Positions 42,504 to 50,774 of a stretch of DNA of 64,000 bases are shown one piece after another. The position numbers and the translations under genes were made by a program. The stretch's first letter is position 1. Each line of letters starts with the position of its first letter. The stretch is taken from NCBI GenBank assembly GCA_003150355.1, contig QAMJ01000023.1, positions 124,001 through 188,000 of the forward strand. Reading direction: 5' to 3'. The stretch comes from Clostridiales bacterium. GTDB lineage: Bacteria > Bacillota > Clostridia > Oscillospirales > Oscillospiraceae. Below the pieces are notes generated by a model. The model was not told the DNA's origin, did no database searches, and was given only the letters and a program-made list of their open reading frames with translations.

Positions 42504-43057
42504 ATAAGCCCCTCCTTTGTCAGATACTTCTGAAGCTTCCCGCGTGTGCGGTGCAGCGAGCTTTTCACTTTGCTCTGCGGGCAGCCGAGTTTTTGTGCGA
42601 TCTCCGCGACGGGGGCAAATCCCCAATAGCGGCACATGAAGATACGCCGGTCGTCGGCGGATAGTGTGCGCAGGAACTCTTCTATCTTGCCGGCAAGCTC
42701 TTTCTGCTCATATTCACGTTCAACGGAAGCCTGAGAACACAGACAGTCCTCAAGCTCCTCCAGCGCGAGCGCGACCTCACCGCCGCCGCGCTTTTTGGAA
42801 TATCTGTCGCGCACACGCCGAAGGCTCAGGTTGCGCACTATCGCCGCGGCGTAGGCGCGCAGCCGCTTCGGCCGCTGCGGGGGAAGGCTGTTCCACACCG
42901 CCATATATGTATCGGAGACGCATTCCTCCGCGTCCTCTCTGTCAGAAAGTATGCCGTATGACAGCCCGCGGAGCTGGACGCCGTATTTCCTATCGGTCTC
43001 GTCAATGGCGGACTGGTCACGCTGCCAATACAGAGCGATTATCTTTTCGTCTTCCAT
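42500..43057 (-). CDS. ECF-like sigma-70 family RNA polymerase sigma factor
   Basis: A 185-residue two-region sigma factor. Region 2 spans roughly residues 20-85 (DREDAEECVSDTYMAVWNSL near 42) and region 4 the C-terminal helix-turn-helix (FAPVAEIAQKLGCPQSKVKS near 150), with the region 3 domain missing as in ECF types. The start at 43057 follows AAGGAGG; the longer frame would extend into the promoter region. It is coupled to the putative anti-sigma gene. The upstream minus-strand bases GCAACC (43123-43118) could be the -35 element of an autoregulated ECF promoter. Confidence 0.88.
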   Translation of the reverse strand: MEDEKIIALYWQRDQSAIDETDRKYGVQLRGLSYGILSDREDAEECVSDTYMAVWNSLPPQRPKRLRAYAAAIVRNLSLRRVRDRYSKKRGGGEVALALEELEDCLCSQASVEREYEQKELAGKIEEFLRTLSADDRRIFMCRYWGFAPVAEIAQKLGCPQSKVKSSLHRTRGKLQKYLTKEGLI

Positions 43058-43172
43058 GACATCCTCCTTGTAATTACTGAGCGCTCTCATACATATAGTT
43101 CCGTTTTCGGCAGCTTTGGTTGCGTACAAAACAAAATTTTTTCACCGCAGCGCAATGCGCTGAACTGTTCAC

Positions 43173-43201
43173 TTGAATCCGCGCGCAAAATGTGCGATAA
43201 T
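43173..43201 (+). promoter_or_regulatory. Promoter of the DUF4317 gene
   Basis: TTGAAT, 17 nt, GATAAT, about 55 bases before the start codon. Confidence 0.55.
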
Positions 43202-43256
43202 ACCGTGGCATTAAATAAGCGGATGATCTCCGCAATTGACACACCACGGAGGAGCC

Positions 43257-44387
43257 ATGAACAAGAAGGAAGTCGGCGAGATACGCCGCAGATTCAAGCT
43301 TGAACGCAATAATATAAGTCATATATATGGGTGTTATGTAAACTCAGCTAAAGAGATCGTGTCCTACATAGACGAGTCGGTCGCGATGCTGACGCAGGAG
43401 GAGACGGAGAAGTATCTGTCCCTGCTGCGCAAGTCGCTCTCCGGTACGCTGGGGCGCAACCTCATGTCCCTGTCCTTTGCGACAAAGCAGGTCATGGACA
43501 GCGACGAGGTGCGTCTGCTCTCGGCGCTGAGAAAGTCCGAACTCTCGGACGCCGCGCTGCGAGATGAGTTCTATAAGTGCATCATCGACGCCGTCACGCC
43601 CGACGAGAGCGGCTACGTGATACTGCTGGCCTTTGATATCTACGACGTGCCGCACTACGGCAAGGACGGCAGCCCTGACGACAACGACCGCGACGTGTTC
43701 AAGTACATGGTCTGCTGCCTGTGCCCGGTCAAGACCGGCAAGGCGCAGTTCGGCTATTCCCCGGACGACAAGCGCTTTCAGAACTTCCCCGGCGGGCAGC
43801 TCGTCGCCGCACCGGAGCTGGGCTTCATGTACCCGAGCTTTGACGAGCGCAGCGCGAATATTTATAACGCGCTGTTTTATTCCCGCAACGTGAATGAGGA
43901 TCATCAGGACTTTATTGACGCGGTGTTCAAGACGCAGGTCCCGATGCCGGCGGGCGCGCAGCAGGAGACCTTCATCGACGTCATGACCGGCACGCTCGAT
44001 AAGGAGTGCAGCCTTTCGCTGATGCAGGGTGTGCACACCGAGCTTATGGAGCGCATCAGCGTCCATAAGGAGAGCCGCGACCCGGAGCCGCTGTCGATAA
44101 GCCCCGAGGACATGGCGGAGATACTCGAAAACCACGGCGTGAGCGCGGAGCAGGCCGAGGCCTTTGAAGAGAAATGCCGCGAGGAGTTCGGCGAGGATGC
44201 AGAACTCAGCCCCGCGAACATCATCGACAGCCGACACTTCAAGCTTGAGACGCCCGAAGTCAAGATAAGCGTCGACCCACAGCATGTCCACCTCGTCGAG
44301 ACGCGCGTGATCGACGGGCGCAGGTACATCCTCATCCCCGCCGACAACGGCGTGGAGCTCAACGGCATGAGAGTCAGCATAGACTGA
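43257..44387 (+). CDS. DUF4317 family protein
   Basis: A 376-residue cytoplasmic protein with the DUF4317 opening MNKKEVGEIRRRFK and the segment ERNNISHIYGCYVNSAKEIV near residue 16. There are no membrane segments or recognised catalytic motifs. The family is common and usually single-copy in gut Clostridia; function unknown. The ATG at 43257 follows CGGAGGAG; the track start at 43236 lies before that site. It converges on glnS through a very long hairpin. Confidence 0.88.
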   Translation: MNKKEVGEIRRRFKLERNNISHIYGCYVNSAKEIVSYIDESVAMLTQEETEKYLSLLRKSLSGTLGRNLMSLSFATKQVMDSDEVRLLSALRKSELSDAALRDEFYKCIIDAVTPDESGYVILLAFDIYDVPHYGKDGSPDDNDRDVFKYMVCCLCPVKTGKAQFGYSPDDKRFQNFPGGQLVAAPELGFMYPSFDERSANIYNALFYSRNVNEDHQDFIDAVFKTQVPMPAGAQQETFIDVMTGTLDKECSLSLMQGVHTELMERISVHKESRDPEPLSISPEDMAEILENHGVSAEQAEAFEEKCREEFGEDAELSPANIIDSRHFKLETPEVKISVDPQHVHLVETRVIDGRRYILIPADNGVELNGMRVSID

Positions 44388-44394
44388 CAGGCTG

Positions 44395-44448
44395 AATATA
44401 AACATAAACCGTCAGGAAGCGAGCTTCCTGACGGTTTATGTTTATATT
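44395..44448. terminator. Bidirectional terminator with a 26-bp perfect stem
   Basis: 44395-44420 pairs perfectly with 44423-44448, leaving only two unpaired central bases. It serves the DUF4317 gene (plus) and glnS (minus); the glnS stop codon lies partly inside the stem. Confidence 0.85.
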
Positions 44449-46132
44449 ACTTTTTGAAGCTGTCCTTGAGGGCGACGGAGCGGTTGAAGACCAGATGGCC
44501 GGGCTTAGCGTCGCGGTTATCAAGGCAGAAGTAGCCCTGACGCATGAACTGCAGACCAGTGGAGTCCTTACCCTTTTCGGGCATGGGCATTTCGGCGAGG
44601 CTGTGCTCGACCTTGCAGCCGGTGAGGATGTTCAGGCTGTCGGGATCGAGATAGTCGAGGAAGTTCTTATCCGGGCCGTCGGGGTCGGGATCACTGAAGA
44701 GGTTGCCGTAGACGCGCACCTCGGCGTCAGCGGCGGTAGCGGCATCGACCCAATGGATCGTCGCGCCCTTGACCTTGCGTCCGTCAGCGGGATCGCCGCC
44801 GCGGCTGTCGGGATCGTACTCGCAGAGAACTTCGATAACATTGCCGTCAGCGTCCTTGACGCAGCCGGTGCACTTGACAAGATATGCACCCTTGAGGCGA
44901 ACCTCGTTGCCGGGGTACATACGCTTGTACTTCGGCGCGGGCTCCTCCATGAAGTCGTCCGCTTCGATCCATAGCTCACGCGAGAAGCTGAGCTCCCGCG
45001 TCCCATCCTCAGGACGCAGGGGATTATTCTCAACGGTGAGAGTTTCGCTCTTGCCGGCGGGGTAATTGGTGACGGTGAGCTTCACGGGATTGAGCACGGC
45101 CATGACACGGCGGGCGTTTGCATTGAGGTCGTCACGCAGGCAGCTCTCAAGCAGCGCAAGGTCGACCGTCGACGGGACCTTCGACACGCCTATGCGGTCA
45201 CAGAACTCACGGATAGACGCGCTGGTGTACCCGCGGCGGCGCAGGCCGCACAGGGTCGGCATGCGCGGATCGTCCCAACCGGAGACGTAGCCCTCCTGCA
45301 CGAGCTGACGGAGCTTGCGCTTGGACATGACGGTGTGATTGATGCCGAGCCGGGAGAACTCTATCTGTCTCGGCTTGATGCCGGGTATGGAGACATTCGA
45401 CACGACCCAGTCATAAAGCGGACGGTGATCCTCATACTCAAGCGAGCAGAGCGAGTGCGTAATGCCCTCGATGGCGTCCTGGATCGGGTGGGCAAAGTCA
45501 TACATCGGGAAGATGCACCACTTGGTGCCCTGACGGTGGTGCTCGATATAGCGGATGCGGTAGAGCACGGGGTCGCGCATATTGAAGTTGCCGCTGGCAA
45601 GATCAATCTTTGCGCGCAGTGTGTAGCGCCCCTCTTCAAATTCGCCGTTCCTCATGCGCTGGAACAGGTCAAGGCTCTCTTCAATGGGTCTGTCGCGCCA
45701 CGGGCTGACGGCGGGACGGTTGGTGTCACCGCGGTACTCGCGGAACTGCTCCGGCGTAAGCTCGCAGACATAGGCAAGACCCTTCTTTATAAGCTCGATA
45801 GCGTAGCCGTAGGTCTGCTCAAAATAATCCGAACCGTAGAAAAACCGGTCGCCCCAGTCAAAGCCCAGCCAATGGATGTCCTCCTTTATCGCGTCGACAA
45901 ATTCGGTGTCCTCCTTGGCGGGGTTGGTATCGTCCATGCGGAGGTTGCATATACCGCCGAAGCGCTCGGCAGTACCGAAGTCAATGGTCAAAGCCTTGCA
46001 GTGGCCTATATGCAGATAACCGTTGGGCTCGGGCGGGAAACGCGTGTGGATCTGCATCCCGTAACAGCGGTGCCCCTCGGAAAGATCCTCCTGTACAAAT
46101 GCGTCGATAAAGTTTCTGGCAGCTTCTTCCAT
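44447..46132 (-). CDS. glnS: Glutaminyl-tRNA synthetase
   Basis: A 561-residue class I synthetase charging tRNA-Gln directly. The HIGH motif appears in PPEPNGYLHIGHCKA near residue 34 and the KMSKS equivalent as VMSKRKLRQL near 270. The C-terminal anticodon-binding beta-barrels are complete. Many Firmicutes lack GlnRS and use GatCAB transamidation; Clostridia with GlnRS are believed to have gained it by transfer, so its presence is informative. It is monocistronic with its own promoter. Confidence 0.95.
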   Translation of the reverse strand: MEEAARNFIDAFVQEDLSEGHRCYGMQIHTRFPPEPNGYLHIGHCKALTIDFGTAERFGGICNLRMDDTNPAKEDTEFVDAIKEDIHWLGFDWGDRFFYGSDYFEQTYGYAIELIKKGLAYVCELTPEQFREYRGDTNRPAVSPWRDRPIEESLDLFQRMRNGEFEEGRYTLRAKIDLASGNFNMRDPVLYRIRYIEHHRQGTKWCIFPMYDFAHPIQDAIEGITHSLCSLEYEDHRPLYDWVVSNVSIPGIKPRQIEFSRLGINHTVMSKRKLRQLVQEGYVSGWDDPRMPTLCGLRRRGYTSASIREFCDRIGVSKVPSTVDLALLESCLRDDLNANARRVMAVLNPVKLTVTNYPAGKSETLTVENNPLRPEDGTRELSFSRELWIEADDFMEEPAPKYKRMYPGNEVRLKGAYLVKCTGCVKDADGNVIEVLCEYDPDSRGGDPADGRKVKGATIHWVDAATAADAEVRVYGNLFSDPDPDGPDKNFLDYLDPDSLNILTGCKVEHSLAEMPMPEKGKDSTGLQFMRQGYFCLDNRDAKPGHLVFNRSVALKDSFKK

Positions 46133-46166
46133 GTCCTCATCTCTCCTATGCTAATATTTCTCGAAT

Positions 46167-46195
46167 ATTATAAACGATTGCTCTGGTAATTACAA
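46167..46195 (-). promoter_or_regulatory. Promoter of glnS
   Basis: On the minus strand TTGTAA (46195-46190), 17 nt, TATAAT (46172-46167), about 35 bases before the glnS ATG. No T-box leader is present for this synthetase. Confidence 0.65.
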
Positions 46196-46246
46196 TAAAA
46201 ATGTGGTAGACTAACTATGAAAATTGACGGAAGCGGGTGACAGCAG

Positions 46247-47059
46247 GTGTCGGAGAGCTTTGACATTATAATAATCGGCGGCGGTATCGCGGGCACCTCG
46301 GCGGCGCTGACGGCGATGAACCGCGGGAAACGCACCGTGGTGATCGCAAATCCCATGGAGTCTGAGAGCCTGTATAAGGCGGAGAAAATAACAAATTATC
46401 CGGGACTTGCCGGGCTCAGCGGACGGGAAATGTCCGAACTGCTGCGCCGCCAGTTGGTGGGCAGCGGCGCAAAGCTCATCCGCGGGCGCGCGCTGAATGT
46501 TATGGATATGGGCGGCAGCTTCGGCGTCGCGGTAGGGAACGATTTCTATGAGGCAAAAGCGGTCATCATTGCCCTCGGCATTACGCGGGAGAAACTCTAT
46601 CCGGGCGAGGCAGAGTTTTTAGGCCGCGGCGTGAGCTACTGCGCGACCTGCGACGGGATGCTCTATAGGGGAAAGACCGTTGCGCTCATCGGCAATAACC
46701 GCGAAGCGTATGACGACACGGACTTTCTGCGCGGCATCGGCTGCAATGTGCTGCACTTCAGGGATAACCTGCGCTATGAGATACGCGGCGGCATGAAAGC
46801 GGACACGCTCATCGCAGGCGGGCAGGAGCACCCGGTCGACGGCGTGTTTATAATCAAGGACAGCATTTCAGTCTCCAAGCTGATGGACGGACTGGAATAT
46901 GAAAACGGCGCGATCGTCACGAAGCGTGATATGAGCACGTCGATCCCCGGCGTCTTTGCCTGCGGTGACTGTGCCGGAAAGCCCTATCAGCTCGCCAAGG
47001 CCGCGGGCGAGGGGAACATCGCGGCACTCTCGGCGTGCGAGTACGTTAAGGAAAAATAA
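46247..47059 (+). CDS. Thioredoxin reductase-like flavoprotein lacking the NADPH motif
   Basis: A 270-residue protein starting at GTG 46247. The FAD loop IIIIGGGIAGTSAA lies at the N-terminus, the redox pair CATC near residue 131, and the C-terminal FAD motif FACGDCAGKPYQ near 240. It is 30-50 residues shorter than NADPH-dependent TrxB. In the second dinucleotide-binding domain the expected GxGxxA loop is replaced by ALIGNNREAYDD near 146, and the HRR phosphate-binding motif is absent. This fits ferredoxin-dependent flavin thioredoxin reductases described in Clostridium. The adjacent trxA, 29 bases downstream, is the obvious substrate. Confidence 0.82.
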   Translation: MSESFDIIIIGGGIAGTSAALTAMNRGKRTVVIANPMESESLYKAEKITNYPGLAGLSGREMSELLRRQLVGSGAKLIRGRALNVMDMGGSFGVAVGNDFYEAKAVIIALGITREKLYPGEAEFLGRGVSYCATCDGMLYRGKTVALIGNNREAYDDTDFLRGIGCNVLHFRDNLRYEIRGGMKADTLIAGGQEHPVDGVFIIKDSISVSKLMDGLEYENGAIVTKRDMSTSIPGVFACGDCAGKPYQLAKAAGEGNIAALSACEYVKEK

Positions 47060-47087
47060 GTAAAAAAAGTATAAAGGAGAAATAAAA

Positions 47088-47393
47088 ATGGCTATTGCAC
47101 ATCTGAATGAGAATAATTTCGATACCGAAACCAGTCAGGGCACCTGCCTTGTGGACTTCTGGGCGACATGGTGCGGCCCCTGCCGCATGCAGGCGCCGGT
47201 GCTTGAGAAGCTGGACACGGAGCTTCAGGGCAGCGTCAAGATATGCAAGGTGGATGTGGACGAGAACCCCGGCCTTGCGCAGCGCTTCGGCGTGAGCAGC
47301 ATCCCGACGCTCGTCGTCATCCGTGACGGCAAGGCGGTAAAAGGCGTCGTCGGCCTGCATAACCTTGAGCAGCTCAAGGCTCTGCTCGTGTAA
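47088..47393 (+). CDS. trxA: Thioredoxin
   Basis: A 101-residue thioredoxin with the active site WATWCGPCRMQAP near residue 25 and the cis-proline segment SSIPTLVVIRDG near 70. AAAGGAG precedes the ATG. It is co-transcribed with the reductase-like gene just upstream and is presumably its electron acceptor, passing electrons to ribonucleotide reductase, peroxiredoxins and similar targets. Confidence 0.95.
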   Translation: MAIAHLNENNFDTETSQGTCLVDFWATWCGPCRMQAPVLEKLDTELQGSVKICKVDVDENPGLAQRFGVSSIPTLVVIRDGKAVKGVVGLHNLEQLKALLV

Positions 47394-47422
47394 ACAAAAC
47401 AAAATACTTTGCGCAGCAGGTG

Positions 47423-47451
47423 TTGACAAATCCGGCTGCCTGCGCTAAAAT
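47423..47451 (+). promoter_or_regulatory. Promoter of the valS T-box transcript
   Basis: TTGACA, 17 nt, TAAAAT, placing the transcription start about 250 bases before valS. Confidence 0.75.
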
Positions 47452-47457
47452 CATTCC

Positions 47458-47710
47458 ATTGCTGTGACAGGCAGGAGTACGCGGTGTGCGGATCTCAGAG
47501 AGGGAGCGGTTGGTGAAAGCTCCTGTGAAGCGCTGCGGAAGGTCGGCCTTGAGCATCCCGGGTGAAGGGTGACTGTGTAGTCCGGGCGTGGCTTTCGCGT
47601 TAAGGAAGGCATGAGTGCCGCAGTATGCGGAATTCAGGTGGTACCGCGGTAATTATCGCCCTGAAGCTATGTGCTTCAGGGCGTTTTTCTATGTGAGAGG
47701 AGAGCAGAGA
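47458..47710 (+). ncRNA. T-box leader (riboswitch) of valS
   Basis: The leader contains the T-box sequence AGGTGGTACCGCGG (47636-47649), which pairs with the 3' end of uncharged tRNA to form the antiterminator. It is followed by an 11-bp terminator (47657-47667 with 47673-47683) and T5. Upstream lie the AGAGAGGGAGC distal loop of Stem I and a helix formed by 47493-47499-like GCGGTGT with GCGCTGC. The likely specifier triplet on the 3' side is GTC at 47542-47544, a valine codon, though GGT one base earlier is also possible. Uncharged tRNA-Val should therefore switch on valS. Confidence 0.85.
47657..47688 (+). terminator. Regulated terminator of the valS T-box
   Basis: An 11-bp perfect stem (47657-47667 with 47673-47683), a five-base loop and T5. 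It competes with the T-box antiterminator; valS starts 22 bases later. Confidence 0.88.
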
Positions 47711-50335
47711 ATGAAAGAACTTCCGAAAGTGTACGACCCTAAATCGGTCGAGAAAAAGGTCTATGAGATGTGGATGGACGGGCACTATTTCGAGGGCAAG
47801 ATCGACCCCGATAAGAAGCCGTTCTCCATCGTTATGCCGCCCCCCAATGTCACCGGCCAGCTCCACATGGGGCACGCCCTTGATGCGACGCTTCAGGATA
47901 TCCTGACCCGTTATAAGAGAATGCAGGGCTATGCCGCGCTGTGGCTGCCCGGCGTTGACCATGCCGGCATTGCGACCCAGATAAAGGTCGAAGAGGTGCT
48001 GCGCAAGGAGGAGGGCAAGACCCGCTACGATCTCGGACGCGACAAGTTCCTTGAGCGCGTCTGGGACTGGAAGCAGAAGTACGGCGACCGTATAGTCGAG
48101 CAGCAGAAGAGCATGGGCGTCTCCTGCGACTGGAGCCGCAGCCGCTTCACGATGGACGATGTCTGCGCCAAGGCTGTGCGAGAGACCTTCTGCGACCTCT
48201 ATGAGAAAGGGCTTATCTACAAGGGCAGCCGCATCATCAACTGGTGCCCGCACTGCCGCACTGCTCTGTCCGACGCCGAGGTCGAATATAAGGACATCCC
48301 CGGCTCCTTCTGGTATATCCGCTATCCGATCGAGAACTCCGACGAGGAGTTCATCATCGCGACGACCCGTCCCGAGACCATGCTGGGCGACACCGGCGTC
48401 GCAGTCAACCCCGCGGATGAGAAGTATCAGCACCTTGTCGGCAAGAACGCTATCCTCCCGCTTGTCGGGCGCAAGCTGCCCATCGTCGCTGATGACTATG
48501 TCGAGCTCGGCTTCGGCACCGGCGCCGTTAAGATGACGCCCTGCCATGACCCGAACGACTATGAGGTCGGCCTGCGCCATAACCTTGAGCAGATACAGTG
48601 CATCGACGAGGACGCAAAGATCATAAACGGCGGCAAGTATAACGGCATGGACCGCTACGAGGCGAGAAAGGCCATTGTTGCCGACCTCGAAGAGCAGGGC
48701 TACCTTGTCAAGGTCGAGCCGTACAGCCACAATGTCGGCTGCTGCTACCGCTGCGGCACTGTCGTTGAGCCGCTCACGAGCCCGCAGTGGTTCGTCAAGA
48801 TGGCTCCGCTTGCCAAGGAAGCGATAAACGTCGTCAAGGACGGGCGCATCAAGTTCGTGCCCGAGCGCTTTACGAAGACCTACCTCAACTGGATGGAGAA
48901 CGTCCATGACTGGTGCATCTCCCGTCAGCTCTGGTGGGGTCATCAGATACCCGCGTGGTACTGTGCCGACTGCGGCCATATCACCGTCTCCCGTGAGGAC
49001 GCGACCGAGTGCGAGTGCTGCCACAGCAGGAACATCACCCGCGATGAGGACGTGCTCGACACATGGTTCAGCTCCGCGCTCTGGCCGTTCTCCACGATGG
49101 GCTGGCCGGAAAAGACCGACGATCTCAACTACTGGTACCCCACGAGCGTCATGGTCACGGGCTATGATATCATCTTCTTCTGGGTCGCGAGAATGATCTT
49201 CTCCGGTATGGAGCAGATGAAGGAGGAGCCGTTCAAGACCGTCTTTATTCACGGCCTTGTGCGCGACAGTCAGGGACGCAAGATGTCCAAGTCCCTCGGC
49301 AACGGCATTGATCCGCTCGAAATGGTCGAGACCTACGGCGCGGACGCGCTGCGCTTCAACCTCATCACCGGCAACTCTCCCGGAAACGACATGCGCTTCT
49401 ACGTTGAGAAGTGCGAAGCCATGCGCAACTTCTGCAACAAGCTCTGGAACGCATCGCGCTTTGTGATGATGAACCTCACCATCGACCGCAACGAGCTGCC
49501 CGAAAAGCTTGAGATTGAGGATAAGTGGATCCTCTCCAAGCTCAACAGCGTTATCCGTGAGGTCTGCGACAATATGGATAACTACGAGCTGGGCGTCGCT
49601 GCCGGCAAAATATATGACTTTATCTGGGACAGCTACTGCGACTGGTATATAGAGCTGACCAAGCCCCGCCTTAACGGCGAGGACGAGGAGTCCAAGATCG
49701 CTGCGCAGAAAGTCCTGCTCTATGTGCTGACCGAGATACTCAAGCTTGTCCACCCGTTCATGCCGTTCATCTCCGAGGAGATATGGCAGGCGCTGCCGCA
49801 CGAGGGCGAGGCGCTGATGGTCGCGCGCTATCCCGAGTACAGCGAGAAGCTGAGCTTCCCCGAGGATGAGCAGAACTTCGAGATGGTCATGTCTGCTATC
49901 AAGGCAGTCCGTGCCCGCCGCAGCGAGATGAACGTGCCCCCGTCCAGAAAGGCGCACCTCATCATCGCCACCGATAAGAAGGCGGCCTTTGAGGCAGGAT
50001 GCAGCTACATCTGCAAGCTTGCCTACGCAAGCGATATAAGCGTGCAGGACGCTGCCCCCGAGAGCGCCGACGGTATGGTCTCCGTCGTTACCGATAATGC
50101 CCGTATGTTCATGCCGATGGCGGAGCTTGTCGACCTCGAGAAAGAGAAGGCGCGCATCCTCAAGGAGCTTGCCAATGCCGAAAAGCAGCTTGAGGGCCAG
50201 ATAGCAAAGCTCGCAAACGAGAAGTTTATCTCCCGCGCGCCGGAGAACGTCGTCAACATGGAGCGCGAGAAGAAGGCAAAGCTCGAAGCGCTGATTGAAA
50301 ACCTCAAGCTCAGCCTTGAGCACCTCGGCAAATAA
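47711..50335 (+). CDS. valS: Valyl-tRNA synthetase
   Basis: An 874-residue class I synthetase. The HIGH motif lies in PPPNVTGQLHMGHAL near residue 43 and KMSKS in GRKMSKSLGNG near 522. An editing CP1 domain lies between, and a C-terminal coiled-coil arm (repeated Glu, Lys and Leu from about 815) contacts tRNA. The ATG at 47711 follows GAGAGGAGAG; the open frame upstream to 47615 runs through the T-box RNA and was rejected. Expression is controlled by the T-box leader. Confidence 0.96.
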   Translation: MKELPKVYDPKSVEKKVYEMWMDGHYFEGKIDPDKKPFSIVMPPPNVTGQLHMGHALDATLQDILTRYKRMQGYAALWLPGVDHAGIATQIKVEEVLRKEEGKTRYDLGRDKFLERVWDWKQKYGDRIVEQQKSMGVSCDWSRSRFTMDDVCAKAVRETFCDLYEKGLIYKGSRIINWCPHCRTALSDAEVEYKDIPGSFWYIRYPIENSDEEFIIATTRPETMLGDTGVAVNPADEKYQHLVGKNAILPLVGRKLPIVADDYVELGFGTGAVKMTPCHDPNDYEVGLRHNLEQIQCIDEDAKIINGGKYNGMDRYEARKAIVADLEEQGYLVKVEPYSHNVGCCYRCGTVVEPLTSPQWFVKMAPLAKEAINVVKDGRIKFVPERFTKTYLNWMENVHDWCISRQLWWGHQIPAWYCADCGHITVSREDATECECCHSRNITRDEDVLDTWFSSALWPFSTMGWPEKTDDLNYWYPTSVMVTGYDIIFFWVARMIFSGMEQMKEEPFKTVFIHGLVRDSQGRKMSKSLGNGIDPLEMVETYGADALRFNLITGNSPGNDMRFYVEKCEAMRNFCNKLWNASRFVMMNLTIDRNELPEKLEIEDKWILSKLNSVIREVCDNMDNYELGVAAGKIYDFIWDSYCDWYIELTKPRLNGEDEESKIAAQKVLLYVLTEILKLVHPFMPFISEEIWQALPHEGEALMVARYPEYSEKLSFPEDEQNFEMVMSAIKAVRARRSEMNVPPSRKAHLIIATDKKAAFEAGCSYICKLAYASDISVQDAAPESADGMVSVVTDNARMFMPMAELVDLEKEKARILKELANAEKQLEGQIAKLANEKFISRAPENVVNMEREKKAKLEALIENLKLSLEHLGK

Positions 50336-50386
50336 TCAGCGTTTCACTGACAGACTTCGACCGTAATTGCATATATAAAGTTATAC

Positions 50387-50418
50387 AATGACACCGCATA
50401 GCGATATGCGGTGTCATT
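50387..50418 (+). terminator. Hairpin terminator between valS and spoIIAA
   Basis: A perfect 14-bp stem (50387-50400 with 50405-50418) with loop GCGA and a run of T residues. It ends only about 24 bases before the spoIIAA start codon. Confidence 0.8.
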
Positions 50419-50442
50419 TTTTGTTTAAGGGAGAGAAAGGTA

Positions 50443-50757
50443 ATGAACATAAGCACGGCTTTCAGCGCGGGACGGCTCACGGTGTATCTCACCGGAGAGC
50501 TCGATCACCACGCCGCGCGCTGCGCGATACACACCATTGACGAGCTGCTTGACGAATACCTGCCGCGCGACTGCGCATTGGACATGTCGGGGCTGAGCTT
50601 CATGGACTCATCCGGGATCGCGGTGATAATCCGGGTGAGCAGAAGAATGAAGAACCTCGGCGGCAGGGCGTGGATCGAAAACCCTGCGCGCCAGCCGCAA
50701 AGGGTGATAGACGCCTCGGGGATAGACCGGCTCGTCCCGGTCGCGCTGGGGCGCTGA
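50443..50757 (+). CDS. spoIIAA: Anti-anti-sigma factor SpoIIAA
   Basis: A 104-residue STAS-domain protein. The phosphorylation loop DMSGLSFMDSSGIAVI places the regulated Ser at residue 57, as in B. subtilis Ser-58. Unphosphorylated SpoIIAA frees sigma-F from SpoIIAB in the forespore. GGGAGAGAAAGG precedes the ATG. It is the first gene of the three-gene spoIIA operon; SpoIIE, its phosphatase, is not in the window. Confidence 0.94.
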   Translation: MNISTAFSAGRLTVYLTGELDHHAARCAIHTIDELLDEYLPRDCALDMSGLSFMDSSGIAVIIRVSRRMKNLGGRAWIENPARQPQRVIDASGIDRLVPVALGR

Positions 50758-50774
50758 AGAGGAGAGGAAAGACG

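Noticed and set aside
47600..50323. 907-residue open frame on the minus strand opposite valS
   Set aside because: Shadow of valS; no plausible domain, and it runs into the T-box leader.
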